Positions 12,746 to 24,760 of a DNA stretch of 64,000 nucleotides are shown here, in pieces. The position numbers and the translations under genes were made by a program. Under the pieces are notes generated by a model. The model searched no databases. It was not told the origin of the DNA and saw only the letters and a program-made list of their open reading frames with translations. The stretch's first letter is position 1; each line of letters opens with the position of its first letter. Source of the DNA: Epiperipatus broadwayi (Eukaryota > Onychophora > Udeonychophora > Euonychophora > Peripatidae); NCBI GenBank assembly GCA_028023455.1, contig JAQFVV010013357.1:62001-126000 (forward strand), read 5' to 3'.

Positions 12746-14240
12746 TTTAGAAGTATAACTGATATTTAAGCCAGGATTTAAACATATCAATATTAATTAT
12801 AAAATAACTCAATGAAGTATTAACATTGTCTCATTTTCGACAACCTTTACATAGCCAATTAATTATAAGTTAAATTAATATATAAATGTTAATTATTTTA
12901 TTGCCATATTTAGATATTTCTTAGATATCAGTTCTACTTTTAAATTTCAATTCTGTTAACTAGCTTAGTTTAATACCATATATGCAATGCTCTGCCTTTA
13001 GTTTGTTGATGGAAGGGAGGAGGGCTTGTTTATTTGTTTACTTATTTCTCCACTGGGGAAGATTAGTCAATATCAGTTTCCTTTATATATGTTAATTAAA
13101 CTTTCAATTGTAGAAAATGTAACATTGTATTGCCAGCTTTAACTCATTCTTCTGTGGTTATGTTTAGTGCACTTTTATCTTTTGAGTTCATTTTATAGTA
13201 AAAACCTTTCTGCATAATCTTTAGATTTTTTAGAACTAATAAATCAATCTTATTTAATTTAAACCTATTACAAACGAATTGAAACATCATCTAAGGTAAT
13301 ACTGATTGGTAGTTTTTTATTTTTTTGGCAAGAGAGAAACTGTGATTGATTTTTGAAGTACTTTTTCTTTGTTCTAATTTTGAAAATACAAACATTTATT
13401 TTCTATAGTTTGTTTACATATTTATGATTTGTTTCACAAGATATTTGTGTATACTTTAGAAGAATAATATCACTAAATTCTGATTTTATTTGAAAATATT
13501 TACTTTTAAAAGAAGACAAGTCAAAAGAAATCAGTGGCTTATAGCAGAAACTTGTAATTGGTTGAAAATAATGCCTTTATGCTGACTGCAGCATATTAGG
13601 TTTTTTTTAAATAATGAGTAGAATTTTACATTTCAAATATAATTTTATTTGCTTTAAGTAATCTGAACAATAATTAATTTGTATTTTAGAAACTCAGTTA
13701 AAACAAATATAATTTCATTAATTTAAGATTTTTACTGGTAATTCTGTAACTGACCAATCAGAAAGAGTCTTTATCAATTTAAACATTTATACATCTTTCT
13801 ATCAAAAATCTCTATTTTACACATATTGGCTGGATTTAGAACATTTTTATTTAGAAATAAAGTATTAAGTAAATTTCAAAGGAATCAGTTATCCAACAGT
13901 AAAATATATATGTGTGAGTTATTGACTGTATGTATGAGAATAAGCATTTAAAATATATAAGTTTACACATGGAGGGACAAATAAAAATACTAAAAAGATA
14001 GATTTTCTTATTATATGTAAGTAACAGATTATATGTGTGGTACCAACAAATGTTACATATTAAGTGATATATAAGTGGTGATGAAGTTATACTGGTGAAT
14101 CAAAATGTGCATTAAAAGTCATGAATATAAACTATAGTATAAAAATGTTTCTGTGGTTAAATTTAAATCTGTGTTGCAGAATATTCAGTTTTTGCAATGA
14201 ACATTTTTGTTTTGACAATATCTATATTTTGCATATGAAA
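12746..14240. other. No gene recognised
   Basis: Very AT-rich sequence without persistent frames. A CCAAT-like gaccaatcag at about 13752 lies upstream of an AT-rich stretch, but nothing links it to a transcript. Confidence 0.35.
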
Positions 14241-14370
14241 AATAACTTGTAGAAGTCAAGCATTGGTGGTCAAGAGGTCAGTGATAGCTGCTTTACAAGC
14301 AGTTGTACTGGTTAGGGGGTTCACTTCCTGGCTGATGCTATGACACATGAGAAAAAAATAACTTGCAGAA
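14241..14370 (+). mobile_element. tRNA-derived SINE (family S1) with 14-bp target duplication
   Basis: The body (14255-14356) starts gcattggtggtcaagaggtc, a tRNA Leu/Ser-like A-box head. It continues with gggggttcacttcc in the B-box position and ends gatgctatgacacatga plus an A-run. Direct repeats aataacttgtagaa (14241-14254) and aataacttgcagaa (14357-14370) flank it with one mismatch. Three further copies are listed in this table. Confidence 0.85.
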
Positions 14371-14609
14371 AAGAAAAATCAAAGGGACCTATTTTAAAAT
14401 AGGAAGGATAATTTATTATGTAAGCAAACAATGTAGTTCTGTAAATATGCACAAATTATAGAACATTTTTCAGTTAGAGTGGAACCATTATATTTTGATT
14501 TTTAAAGTTTAATTATCAGTAATACTGTAAGTAGCATTCATGCTGTATGATATCTATGTCTGTTATAATGCTGAATGAGTTGTTTCTGAGGAAGAAAATA
14601 AGGATTAAT

Positions 14610-15190
14610 AATGATTAATTAGAAGAAGTTAATAACTACACAAACCTTGATCAGGTTATTAATACAGACAGAAACATTATGGTTGGAATTAATGGCAGAA
14701 TGAAACTAGAATGAAATTCTTTTATCAGGAATAACAGAAATATTCTGATAGATTTGAAAAGAAAGCTTTTTAATAGATGTGTTTCTTAGTTGTTATTTAT
14801 GGATCTAAAACTTGGACACTTAGTAGAAAAGTAGAAGAGCAATTCAGAGACTTCAGACCAAGTATAATGATATGTATGTTAGGAATAGCAAGAAGAGATT
14901 TAAAAGGAATGAGAGAACAGGAAAATTACTGATATCATTGACAATATTAAAAAATAAAAGTCAAGTTAGGTTTTGGTATATTGTTAGAAATCATAATAAA
15001 CAACTGAAATCTTGAAATGGATCCCAAGAGATTGTAAAAGAATTGAAAAAAGATTGGATATGAGGATAATAGATAAAATAAAGAAGTTTGTTAGTGTAAT
15101 GTGGAAAGAAAGGCTAGAGATAGGAGAAACTGAATTAAACTTGGAGAGACTTTTATCCTGAAGTGGACTGATAATGGTTGAAAATAATGC
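14610..15190 (+). pseudogene. Old RTE-clade LINE, 3' part of RT ORF
   Basis: On the plus strand, frames here align in order with the C-terminal half of the long RTE copy at 37.4-38.1 kb. They include QVINTDRNIMVGINGRMKL (compare QIINTEGNIMDEINHRIKL), LKRKLFNRCVS, the 'GSKTWTL'-like segment and the 'DCKRIEKR' tail. Stops and indels occur every few dozen codons. It ends near tggactgataatggttgaaaat, equivalent to the family's 3' end, but has lost the GATGAT tail. It is the only RTE piece in the window in this orientation, and clearly older than the others. Confidence 0.7.
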
Positions 15191-15585
15191 TATTGAATTT
15201 GTCTGAAGGTTTGTAATGAATATGTATATTATTAGATGTGATATGTTGGACTATTTCCATCATATATGAGTGAATGTTGAATGTATAGGAAATTTCAAAG
15301 TTTATTGAAAATTGTACGGTTAATTTCAATATTGTTTTATTCCACGTAAAGTACTACAGATAACTTTATAAAGCTTTGGTGTTCCTTGTAAGTCATTAAT
15401 GACTAATTGGCAGTTTTAATTATTGTAGTTCCTTTATCCTGAGTTTAATTAGAAGAAAAGTAAATCCAATTAAAAGAGATAGCAATAATTATTTACTAGA
15501 GATAACTTTTTTAGCCTTAAAAATTTCAATTAGTAATTGATGGTTTTCTAACAATATCAAAGGTAATGTTATGTCTAATGCTTTA
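15191..15585. other. No gene recognised
   Basis: AT-rich spacer between the old RTE and the hAT element. Confidence 0.35.
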
Positions 15586-17182
15586 CATTTCCCAACCTTT
15601 TTTGGCTCGCGTACCACTTGGTAGTACATCACGCTAAATTGTACCACTTCGTAAAAATGATTATATTTCGTGAAATTTGTTATTGCAAGTGTGTTATTTT
15701 ATTTGCATTATAAATATTATAGGGTGACCATGTATGTATTCACATCTCATAATGAGACAAATTACATTGAAACACGCCTAAACGTCATGCCAGATTATAA
15801 ACTCACTGTAACATATTTATATGTATGTGTTTGTTCAAAGTTTCATATTTTTTCCAAAATAATTTATTAATGATTACATTATTATATTAAAGGTTATTTG
15901 GTACATATTTTGTTCAAAGTGTTTTCTCATTGCTTCATTTGGTTTTCCCGAATTTGAGTCTGTTTTCTCTTTTGCTATTGGTTGGGTCATGGAGAGGATA
16001 AATCCAGCATGTCCCAATTCATGGTAAAAATAACCTCAAGGGTTATCAGGCTATCTCTTGTTCTTGTTTTCTTTATATTGTTCAGCATGAAGTTAATAGG
16101 ATTAAAATGTTGATCATTAAAACTATCTTACATCTAGTAATCCACAATAGATGATCAAGAATTAATGAGAGTCTAATTTCTGGGTATGATGCTTTTCTGA
16201 TACAATCCTTCAAATTAAATAATTTAGATTGATTTGCCTTGATCCGACTCATTATTTATCAACTATTTTGTCATATTTCGTTTACTAATAAATGGTTTTA
16301 ATAAAAACACAAAATTATAAAAAACCAATTAGTATATTTTCTTATCATAATCAAATATTTTTATAAAATAAATTTAATGAGATTTTTGTGCTTGTTTCGA
16401 ACAACATAATTTTTTGAAATTTGGTTCAAAAGATGCGAGGTATACCCTTAAGTCTACAGCTGCGTTCAATCTGTTTCGATACTTATTTTTTTTAAAAATA
16501 TATGAAGAAAAAGCTCTTCCTACTAATTCTGTACCTGTAAACGGTAATAATAATTTAAGAGCTTTCTCAGAAAGTTGTTCATATTCTTTAATGTTTAACC
16601 AAAAATTAATTAGATTGTGTCGTTTGAATTCTACTTATAAAGTTCTGTCACATGATAATTCTATTTTCTTTATCCTTTATTGATAATGATGTAGCTTTTT
16701 CTAAATTTTCTGCATAGAAGGGGTTTGAAATCCAATTATCATTTGTGTTTTCGGGTTTTGGAAAATATTCCATGAAAGACAATTTTAATCCTGTTAAATG
16801 TGCTATTATATTTTCTCGTATATCTTGAAACAGACTAACCTTATTTTCAAACAAAAAAATATGTAGAATTTCGAATACTTCCAGTTGATTGTTTTCGATA
16901 CTTATATATATTACTGTTTCCAAAAATCTAATTTCTTAATTATACTTTCAATTTTATTATTAACATTAAAGATCGTTATCGACTGTACATATTAACAATT
17001 TTACTGTATAATGTTATTAATTAAAATAATTTTTATGAATTATAGGAAAAAAACGTTTCTATATTTTTATGATTTAATTTTTTTTATTTTTTATGTCCGC
17101 CATTATTGATTATTTTTCGTGTACCACCAACGAGCAACTCGCGTACCACCAGTGGTACGCGTACCACAGGTTGGGAAACTCC
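15586..17182 (-). mobile_element. hAT-superfamily element (ZBED5/SCAND3-like), about 1.6 kb, decayed
   Basis: The ends are inverted: CATTTCCCAACC with ggctcgcgtaccactt on the left, and gtggtacgcgtaccacaggttgggaaa on the right. 'Wrong-way' strings such as cgcgtaccac are characteristic of this hAT group. Inside, the minus strand encodes a broken transposase (next entry). I could not find a convincing 8-bp target duplication, so the exact ends are uncertain by a few bases. Confidence 0.75.
16414..16923 (-). pseudogene. C-terminal part of hAT transposase, ZBED5-like, frameshifted
   Basis: The minus-strand frame 16923-16648 contains KLSFMEYFPKPENTNDNWIS followed by a segment NPFYAENLE. The sequence then continues, with stops and frame changes, through FWL, the hydrophobic LLLPFTGTELVGRAFSSYIF-like block at about 16500-16560, KNKYRNRLN and LRVYLASFEP-like text down to 16414. 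This order (YFP....W..NPF, then F.S...F....KYR..L..E/DLR..L....P) is the C-terminal hAT dimerisation region as found in ZBED5/SCAND3-like domesticated transposases and their parent transposons. The catalytic N-terminal half is missing or unrecognisable in 16924-17080. It is inactive. Confidence 0.65.
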
Positions 17183-17247
17183 CTGAATTTTCATTATTTA
17201 TAACGTAATGATTCCATGAAAATGTTTAATTTAGTACCCACATCACT

Positions 17248-17680
17248 CATCATCATCAACCATTATCAATCCACTACAGGATGAAGGTCTCTCCAAGTTC
17301 AATCCATCTTCTCCGATCTTTAGCTTCTTTTCTTCACATCACCCCTGCACACTTTCTTATTTCATCCATCCATCTCACATGTGGTCTCTTTCTGGGTCTT
17401 TTACAATCTCTTGGAATCCAGTTTAAAATTTCAATTGTCCATCTATTATCATCTCTTCTAGCAAAATGTCCAGCCCAACTCCACTTTAATCTTTTAATTT
17501 TTTCAATGAGGTCAGTAACACCTGTTTGTTCTCTTAACCATACATTGCGTTTCGATCTTTTCTTGTTACTCCCAACATACATCTCCCCATACTTCTTTGA
17601 GGGTTCTGAAGTCTCTGTATTGCTCTTCTATTAAGTATCCAAGTCTCAGATCTATCACTCATACATATAATTAAACAGAT
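17248..17680 (-). mobile_element. RTE-clade LINE, 3' fragment (about 430 bp)
   Basis: Carries the CATCATCATCAACCATTATCAATCC 3' signature. The minus strand holds an 82-codon uninterrupted frame (17582-17334) with KRNVWLREQTGVTDLIEKIK and the WAGH and RPHVRWMDEI motifs of the RTE C-terminus. Among the truncated RTE copies it is the least mutated, so it is probably the youngest. Confidence 0.9.
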
Positions 17681-18386
17681 TAAATGCAGTCTTTTACATT
17701 ATTATATGTAATATTTGGGCTTGATTTATTTAGCCAAATGCTATGAAGTCTATCAGCAGTTTTGTAAGTAATAGATTACTTTGTCAATTTAAAATGATCA
17801 TAAGATTTATATAATATTAAAAATATATGTTTAATTATGTTACAACTATTTGATTTACAATCCTCTGATCATATGAATCTTAAAATGAGTAAAAAATGAA
17901 CTTTTACATGAAGCATGCAACTAAACTATATATGAACGTGGCTGTACTTGTGTATGGGTGTTTCTTGTTTAAAAACTTGATAAATCTGCTATTTCTTATA
18001 TAGCCTAATCTAGGATAGTTCAGGCAATAGTCATTTTTCATGTGCACAGCAATTTAATAAGTACATGGCTGTTGAAAAATTATTACCAGTATTTGATTAA
18101 TTAGAATACATTCAAATTGTTTCAAAATTCTCTATATAAGAAAATGAAGTAGAGAGAGAAAATAGTCTGATCTTTTCTCTATAAACAAAAAAATAGTATC
18201 TTATACTTTGACTTGAGAATATATCATTTGCTTAATAAATCAGTAATATGAAAAATAATCTTGCAATGTTACATTTTACTAAAACACTGGAATTATATTT
18301 TTTATTTTTGAATAGGTATTGACATGTTTAAATTGAGAGTAATTTTACACATGTCAATTATTAATATAAATCAATTAAAAATAGCT
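17681..18386. other. No gene recognised
   Basis: AT-rich DNA between an RTE fragment and the PLE; no feature seen. Confidence 0.35.
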
Positions 18387-18659
18387 TCAATATATATTAT
18401 AATAAAAATAATAAATTAAATGGTAACAACTATTATAAACAATCCTTAAATCCACAGAAGTACTTTTGGTTAGTTTCTTAAACCTGCCTCAACTGTCATT
18501 AAATTTTAAAAAAAAAGCAGAAGCAAACATCATCAATTCAAATCCCATGAATCTCCTATTTCAGTGTTAACAGCTTGTCTATTTATTAAATGCATTTTAT
18601 TCCTATTTATAAAAATTGCTCTTTAATTTTTCTTTTATTATGGTTTCTCTCTTCATGAA

Positions 18660-19480
18660 GAATTTTCACATTTTCAAAATCAAATTTAAATTTATATTTT
18701 TTTCATGATCAAAGAAAACTGAAGGAGACATTAAATCACCATTATTTTTACCTTTTACACCCTTATATAACAATTTGTACTCCCTCAATCTCTTCTCAAT
18801 ACTGCACCTAGATATGATAGCATACAATCACAAAAAAATTGATATATGATATTACTTTTATGCTTGATAGTATGACATCCTTAGAATTATTGACTAATTT
18901 ATTAATATTGTTTGGAACGTAGAATGAAACATTTGACACATTCTTATATATATCCTTAAAAAATTTCACTTGTGGATTTAAAAATAAATGGAATAGATAT
19001 CCATTGTTTACTATTAATTTTCATTTCCTTTAAACCATTATAACTTTTTTTAAATTGACATAAGTATTGCTTATTTGTTCCATTTTATAACCAACATCAA
19101 GCAATTCCTTGGCAAATATCTCAATATTTTTCAGTTTATCACTTTGGTAACAACATAATTTTTTATTCTGAAACAAAAAAAGATCTAAAACTGGCCATCT
19201 CATGCATAATTGGCATTTTTCATTTTACAATTTATATATCTCCTTTTTTGCAGTGGCTTAATTATTAATTTATAATTTAATATATTGTTATCTCTTGTAA
19301 TAATTAAATCTAAATATTCAATATTTTTGTCCTGTTCCTTTTCAATAGTCTATTTCAAGCCATTCAACTTATTTAATTCATGTACAAGTAAATTTATAGT
19401 ATTAGTATTTCCACAAACAAAAACATCATCCATATATCTTTTGTAAATTTTAATATCTCCAAAAGTATACATATTTAAAA
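18660..19480 (-). pseudogene. Inverted PLE arm: RT palm to GIY-YIG, keeps YMDD
   Basis: On the minus strand this arm begins with the equivalent of 'MYTFGDIKIYKRY' and reads KRYMDDVFVCGNTNTI, with a normal RT catalytic YMDD at 19425-19436. It then runs through LNKLNGLK and the thumb region to the GIY-YIG endonuclease and a tail homologous to the direct arm. A TAG follows GLK and further stops occur. The direct arm has YVDN at the matching position, so the inverted arm preserves the ancestral active-site sequence even though it is only a 5'-truncated copy. Together the two arms would let the ancestral family be compared base by base. Confidence 0.72.
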
Positions 19481-19534
19481 TAATCAAATAAGATACATTT
19501 GATTCAGAAATACATTTTAAGTCATGGAGCTAAA

Positions 19535-20760
19535 TATGTCGTCGTCGGGTGGTAATGGGAATGATTATAATTTGGAACTAGATTCCTGGTAATAATCATT
19601 TTGCTGATGATATTATTAAGAAAATTAATTATAATAAATTTAATACAATGCCTTATGATAAATCATGGGAATTGACTATTTCGGAACTTAAATAGAGATT
19701 GAAAAATGATAATATGATTTGTTTGAAAGAAGACAAAGGGATGCGTATATGTTTAATGATGAAATGTCAATATAATGATAAAGTTAGAGTGCAAATGGTG
19801 AAACTTGGGTTTTTTTTTTTTGATTGAAGAATATAATATGGATGATCAAAGAATAAAATTTATTAACAATATTTTAAAAAGTGCTAAAAATAAAGCTTTA
19901 AGTAATAATGCATACTATATGATATATCTTTTTTGTGCTGTATGTTTCTCCTCGTATTTTTGCAAATATAAAATTACATAAAGAAGGTAATCCTTTGTGA
20001 GTTATGATAGATTTTGGTCGTTCATTCTTGTATTAGACTTCTAAATATATTGGTAAGCTTTTACAAGACTTTTTAGGATTTGGGAAAAATACTATTGTTT
20101 CATCGTTTCACTTTGTAAATGGTATTAAAAATTGGTGATTGATGAGAATGATGTTTTTGCTTCATTGGATGTAACAGAAATGTATGGAACTATTGACAGA
20201 ATGAATTCCATAAAAATAATTGAAAATACATTAAAAAGTAAAAGTATTTGTAAATATATGATAAAGTTTATTGTTGATTCTTTAAAAAAATTTAATGATA
20301 ACATTGTTGCATCTTTTGAAGGTCAATATTGTAAAATGTCTAAAAGTTAGCCTATAGATTGCACAAGTTTGCAATTTTGTTTTATCTACATATGAGCGTA
20401 GTATTTTAAATATGTGCACTTTTGGAGATATTAAAATTTACAAAAGATATGTGGATAATGTTTTTGTTTGTGGAAATACTAATACTATAAATTTTCTTGT
20501 AGAGGAATTAAATAAGTTGAATGGCTTGAAATGGAATATTGAAAAGGAACAGGACAAAAATATTAAATACTTAGATTTAATGATTACAAGAGATAACAAT
20601 ATATTAAATTATAAATTAATAATTAACCAATGCAAAAAAGAGGATATGGAAATTGTAAATCAAAAGTATCAATTATGCATAAGATGGCAAGTTTTAGATC
20701 TTTTTTGTTTCGTAATGAAAAATTATGTCGTTACTAAAGTGATAAACTGAAAAATATTGA
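19535..20760 (+). pseudogene. Penelope-like RT, degenerate
   Basis: The plus-strand sequence from 19680 reads, across frameshifts, ELTISELK, then LKEDKGMRICLM (the PLE counterpart of 'KaDKGg.iVvm'), then about 20040-20120 SKYIGKLLQDFLGFGKNTIV. Next comes the open frame 20132-20350 with FASLDVTEMYGTID (RT motif A, first catalytic Asp). Frame 20412-20750 then holds IKIYKRYVDNVFVCGN, where the normally invariant YxDD has become YVDN (20448-20459), followed by KYLDLMI, the conserved 'FLDL/YLDL' strand. The QGxxMG-type motif expected between them is lost around 20340-20370. The last Asp-to-Asn change alone would abolish polymerisation. It acted in target-primed reverse transcription when intact. 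Confidence 0.75.
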
Positions 20761-21039
20761 GATATTTGCCAAGGAATTGTTTGATGTTGGTTATAAAATG
20801 GAACAAATAAGCAATACTTTATGTCAATTTAAAAAAAAAGTTATAATGGTTTAAAGGAACTGAAGATTAATAGTAAACAATGGATATCTATTCCATTTAT
20901 TTTTAAATCCACAAGTGAAATTTTTTAAGGATATATATAAGAATGTGTTTAATGTTTCATTATACGTTCTAAACAATATTAATAAATTAGTCAATAATTC
21001 TAAGGATATCATACCTGTCAAACAGAAAAGTAATGTCAT

Positions 21040-21320
21040 ATATCAATTTTTTTGTGATTGAATGCTATCATATATAGGTAAATGTAGGTGCAGTATTAAG
21101 AAGAGATTGAGGGAGCATGAATTGTTATATAAGCATGTAAAAAGTAAAAATAATGGTGATTTAATGTCTCATTCAGTTTTCTTTGATCATGAAAAAACAT
21201 ATAAATATAAATGTAAATTTGATTTTGAAAATGTAAAAATTCTTCATGAAGACAGAAACTATAATAAAAGAAAAATTAAGGAGGCAATTTTTATAATAGG
21301 AATAAAATACATTTAATAAA
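21040..21320 (+). pseudogene. PLE GIY-YIG endonuclease domain
   Basis: The frame around 21040-21316 reads NVIYQFFCD, an in-frame TGA, then MLSYIGKCRCSIKKRLREHE, with LMSHSVFFDH and FENVKILHEDRNYNKRKIKEA. This is the PLE-type GIY-YIG nuclease: the 'IYQ...YIG' pair, the catalytic Arg (KKRLREH), the H of SHS and the terminal 'R..RKIKEA' with the metal-binding Glu are visible. In the family this domain makes the first-strand cut for reverse transcription. The TGA stop between the GIY-like and YIG parts, and loss of the second Cys of the CxxC, show decay. It is the normal C-terminal partner of the RT just upstream. Confidence 0.75.
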
Positions 21321-21539
21321 TAGACAAGCTGCTAACATTAAAATACGATATTCCATGGAATTTGAATTGATGATGTTTGCTTCCACTTTGTTTTTGTTTT
21401 TTTAATTTAATGGCAGTTGAGGCAGGTTTAAGAAATTAACCAAAAGTACTTCTGCAGATTTAAGGATTGTTTATAATAGTTTGTTACCATTAAATTTATT
21501 ATTTTTATTATAATTACAATTTTGTTTTAATTAACAGAC

Positions 21540-21822
21540 ATTTTATTTATATTATATATATATATATAATAAGGAATAGGAATAAGGAGATAAGATCAAT
21601 ATAAACAGAGATAAACTTCTTTTATTTCAACAAAAAACTTAAAGAAAAGTGCTATTATAGATTAATGAGAAAACTTGTTTACCCTCAGGAATTATCACTT
21701 AGTAGTAACTGATCATTTCTTGCTGATATCAAAAGTTAAAGATTATCTGTGTTTACATAGATAACATCTCCTTATTCTTATTCTTTATTGTGATATTTAA
21801 TTCATATATATATATTGTACCA
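21540..21822. other. AT-rich spacer with TA runs
   Basis: Contains short (TA)n at 21553-21570 and 21805-21816, and a fragment 'ataaggaataggaataaggagataa' echoed in reverse at 21770-21785 (gatgttatcatctcctta-like), giving a weak inverted repeat of about 200 bp. No gene. Confidence 0.4.
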
Positions 21823-21960
21823 GTCAGTTTTGTCTGTTCACATAAGATCTAGCATCTAGGCAAAAGTATCTCGAGTCCAATCATGTGCAAGATACATAAG
21901 TCAGGAACACTCATGAACTCTGCCCTATTTGCTATTTTCAAGATCTACCAACTTATGAGC
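21815..21960 (-). mobile_element. Repeat family S2, 3' part (subtype with gtaccagtca end)
   Basis: Begins tgtaccagtcagttttgtct next to a TA run. It shares 'caatcatgtgcaagatacataagtcaggaaca...aactctgccct' with copies at 48.57 and 60.84 kb and a weaker relative at 28.4 kb. It is probably the distal part of a tRNA-derived SINE read on the minus strand. Confidence 0.7.
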
Positions 21961-22369
21961 AACAATCCTGATGATATTGATCTAATTTTATCTCTCTCCA
22001 CCAGCTTCGCAAAGCGGAGACACAAAAAGACTCTAATCTAAATTTATACAATGGAATATTTTAGCATGAAATACAAATTGGATTTAATTAAAGGTTGTGA
22101 CCTTTCATATTAATTATATCTCTAAGATTAGCGGGAGATCATCTAGTCAGTATGAGCATAAATTATTAATTAAACTATAACTATTTAAATAAAATAAAAT
22201 AATGATTCTGAAAATGTATAATATATATATATAAGATTTATTAATTTACGAAATATGAGTAAATGCATGAGTCATTATTTTATTAATCATTGGCCTCTTA
22301 ATGTAAATATATTTAACTACATTTCAGACGGTAACAGAGAAATCATATAATTTATAACTTAGAGGATGA

Positions 22370-24490
22370 GATTTGACAGATTGATTCATTGTTGTGGTCC
22401 TTTTGGGTCATCATCTGCTGCTGCCATTATACCATGCTCTGTAGAATGAAGTAAATGCCTGACTGGAGAAATGTGGAATGCTGAATAAAAGCTTGCTGTT
22501 ATTTAAGAACCAATTGCAATGCATGAGCAGACTTTGAAATATGAACTCTTAAAATTGTGCAAGGTACATTTTCAAGCCACAAGTAAAGCTAGTCTAACTA
22601 ATCTCTAACTCATCTATCAAGATTTCTCCTAATGTATTATTTAATTTTATTTCTAATATAATATGTAAATTGCTCAAATAATTTCTATAAATTTAATTCT
22701 CTCTCATATGCTCTAACTTTCTTTAATTTTTGGTGCAGTCATTTATTTATTACTAAATTTTATGTGTGTTTTTATTATTAATATGCCAATCTAAAGCAAT
22801 CTGACGACTTGAATTTCTAAAATCTTTTCTTTCTTTTTAAGTAAACCTTCATGAATTAGGTTATTAACGTTCCCTTAAAATATAATGTATTGTTAATTAA
22901 TATACTTGCCAGATTGGTTTACGAGTCAACATTTTAATGTTTAGTATAAAAATTTGTTTATTTAATTCTGGACTCTATCTGGGGTGAATCCAGAACTCAA
23001 ACCAATTAATGCTCTGAAATCTTATAAAATATTATTTATTCAAGTCTGAAAGAGTGACTTATTAATTGTTTTCTATATATAACTGCTAGTTATTTTATTT
23101 TTTCTATACTCTTAAAATAGTATATACTTAAATATTCTCAGTTGTTATATTATTTTAAATATTAGAAAAGAGAAGGGGGTAAATCTTAATGTTTATTTTA
23201 CTAGGTAAAATTTTAACTTATATTTTGTTTAGGGAAATCTATATATAAATTCTAGTGGCATAGCAAATTAATTATATAAATTATGGCATTCAAACTAGGG
23301 AAAATTTATTTTTAAAGTGGTAAATCTTAGTCAATGTCGTTAGTGACATTTATCCGTACTGCGTTACTGATATTTGGCCTTATCTTTATATATATAATAT
23401 GTGCTTCTTAATCTGGGGTTTGCGACAAGATCGAACCCATAGATTTTCTTCTCAAGCCTTTTCCTGAGGATAGTTGAAACTACCCAGGACCATTTATGTC
23501 ATATAAAAAGGCCTCTGGCAGTGATCCCTAAGTCTGGCACATGCTATGCCTATCTACTGTCTTCGTATAAAAGGACCTCTGGCAGTGATCCCTAAGTCTG
23601 GTACATGCTATGCCTATCCACTTTCTTGTACAAAAAGGCCTGCATGTTGGTGATGACCACAGCATGCCTATCCACTTCATTCTTGTCCAGAAGCATGACC
23701 ATTTCCTCATAGTTATTTTTTTGGCTATTATGTCAGTACCACCTAAACTTCATATTATTATTATTTCTTTTGCTTATGACCTAATTTTAGAGCTGTAATA
23801 ATATTAAAATTGTGCTCTGCTCAAAATATATATAAATGCCATCTATTACTAGTTTTATTAATTAAATTTATTTCAATCTTATACAATCCCACTGCCGTAA
23901 CATATTTCTGTATTTAAGAGTATCTATATGCCTTGGGGAAAATAAAGCATTCTTCTTACCAGCGCTAATTAAGAGAATTTTCATTAAATGTTTTTTCATA
24001 TAATCAAATGTAATTTTCAAATGTGTTTTACTTATTTTCACGACTGTAATGGCGTGAAGATAGTTTTCTTATATATATAATGAATCACAAAATAACTCCC
24101 CGAAATAATGTTAGTCACCATGTTTCAGAACCATAATCCAAAGTGTTAATAGCAATATTATGTAATTCTTTCAAATAATTGATTGGCATCTTTTAATATT
24201 AGAACCACCAATGATGTGTGTTTATGTATAGTATATGTTGTTTAAATAATAAAGAGCATTTGAGAAATAATAGCATGAAGGACACTATGTAATCATCTAC
24301 CACTTGCTCATTCACACACATACTAATGTCTGCAATTAATTTATAAATGTATGTAAACAATTTGTCAGTATATTAAACTATATTTTATTTTCTAACTTAT
24401 TTGAGTAGTTCAAATTCCTTTTTTCTCCACTTCCAAACATACAGCCATGCTTATATATATTTTAGTTTAGTCATAGTAATAAAGATCTCA
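22370..24490. repeat. Long unnamed repeat, copy 1 (paralogue of 55.3-59 kb)
   Basis: Collinear with 55320-58960. Shared landmarks in order: 'gtggaatgc...gcttgctgt' and 'gtgcaaggta' (22470-22570 vs 55470-55585), 'tatgccaatctaaa' (22783 vs 55815), 'cttgccagattg' (22905 vs 55950), 'tgtcgttag.gacat' (23335 vs 56478), 'ccttggggaaa' (23932 vs 57054), 'taatggcgt.aa.ata' (24049 vs 57248) and 'gattggcatctt' (24180 vs 58600). No ORF is conserved between the copies. It may be a non-autonomous element, or an old segmental duplication including the SINE at its end. This copy lacks the hammerhead insert found in copy 2. Confidence 0.75.
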
Positions 24491-24760
24491 TTGTCTTCTC
24501 CGATTTCCTAGTGGGCCAAATTAAGAATTAATTCTCATGTGCTATCACTATTATGTTATCCATTAGGTGTTTGATCTGGGGCTTAGAGAGTGGGTTCGAA
24601 TTCAGGCTGGTCCCTGACTTAAATCTCAGGCCTGACTGGGTTTGAAGTACATTTTGTGAGTTCCAGCTTATGTTAGATGGATATACATGTTTTGATCGGT
24701 ACATAGGATTTTTTTCCCAGGCTTGGCTTCCCAATGTAAGGCTTCGATATAAACACCCAC
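24490..24760 (+). mobile_element. tRNA-derived SINE (family S2)
   Basis: Shares with 51688-51907 (minus) and 58966-59130 (plus) a block starting ttctccgatttcctagtgggcc. It has a tRNA-like head with the B box gtgggttcgaattcagg (24590-24606), then ggtccctgac, 'gtgagttccagct', 'gttttgatcggtaca' and a tail ttttttcccaggcttggc. The B box is a close match to the RNA polymerase III consensus. Confidence 0.8.

Larger units (their letters stand above)
18387..21520 (+). mobile_element. Penelope-like element with inverted partial copy of itself
   Basis: A plus-strand PLE (about 19530-21500) is preceded by a reverse-complement copy of its last 1.1 kb. 18387-19480 is the inverted counterpart of about 20395-21500, at high identity through the RT active site, the GIY-YIG region and the 3' UTR text 'acttctgcagatttaaggattgtttataa'. 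PLE copies are known for terminal repeats in either direct or inverted orientation, and this fits the inverted form. The two arms differ by many point changes and small indels, so the arrangement is not recent. Neither arm can encode an intact protein. Confidence 0.82.

Noticed and set aside
15660-15870. Protein-coding ORF on the plus strand near 15.7 kb
   Set aside because: It lies within the hAT element end and has no family similarity; the transposase is on the opposite strand.
21815-24703. A 2.9-kb DNA transposon or giant LTR with tgtacca...ggtaca ends
   Set aside because: The ends look complementary, but each belongs to a separate S2 SINE copy facing outward. Similarity continues past gtaca at 24.7, 28.5 and 60.8 kb.
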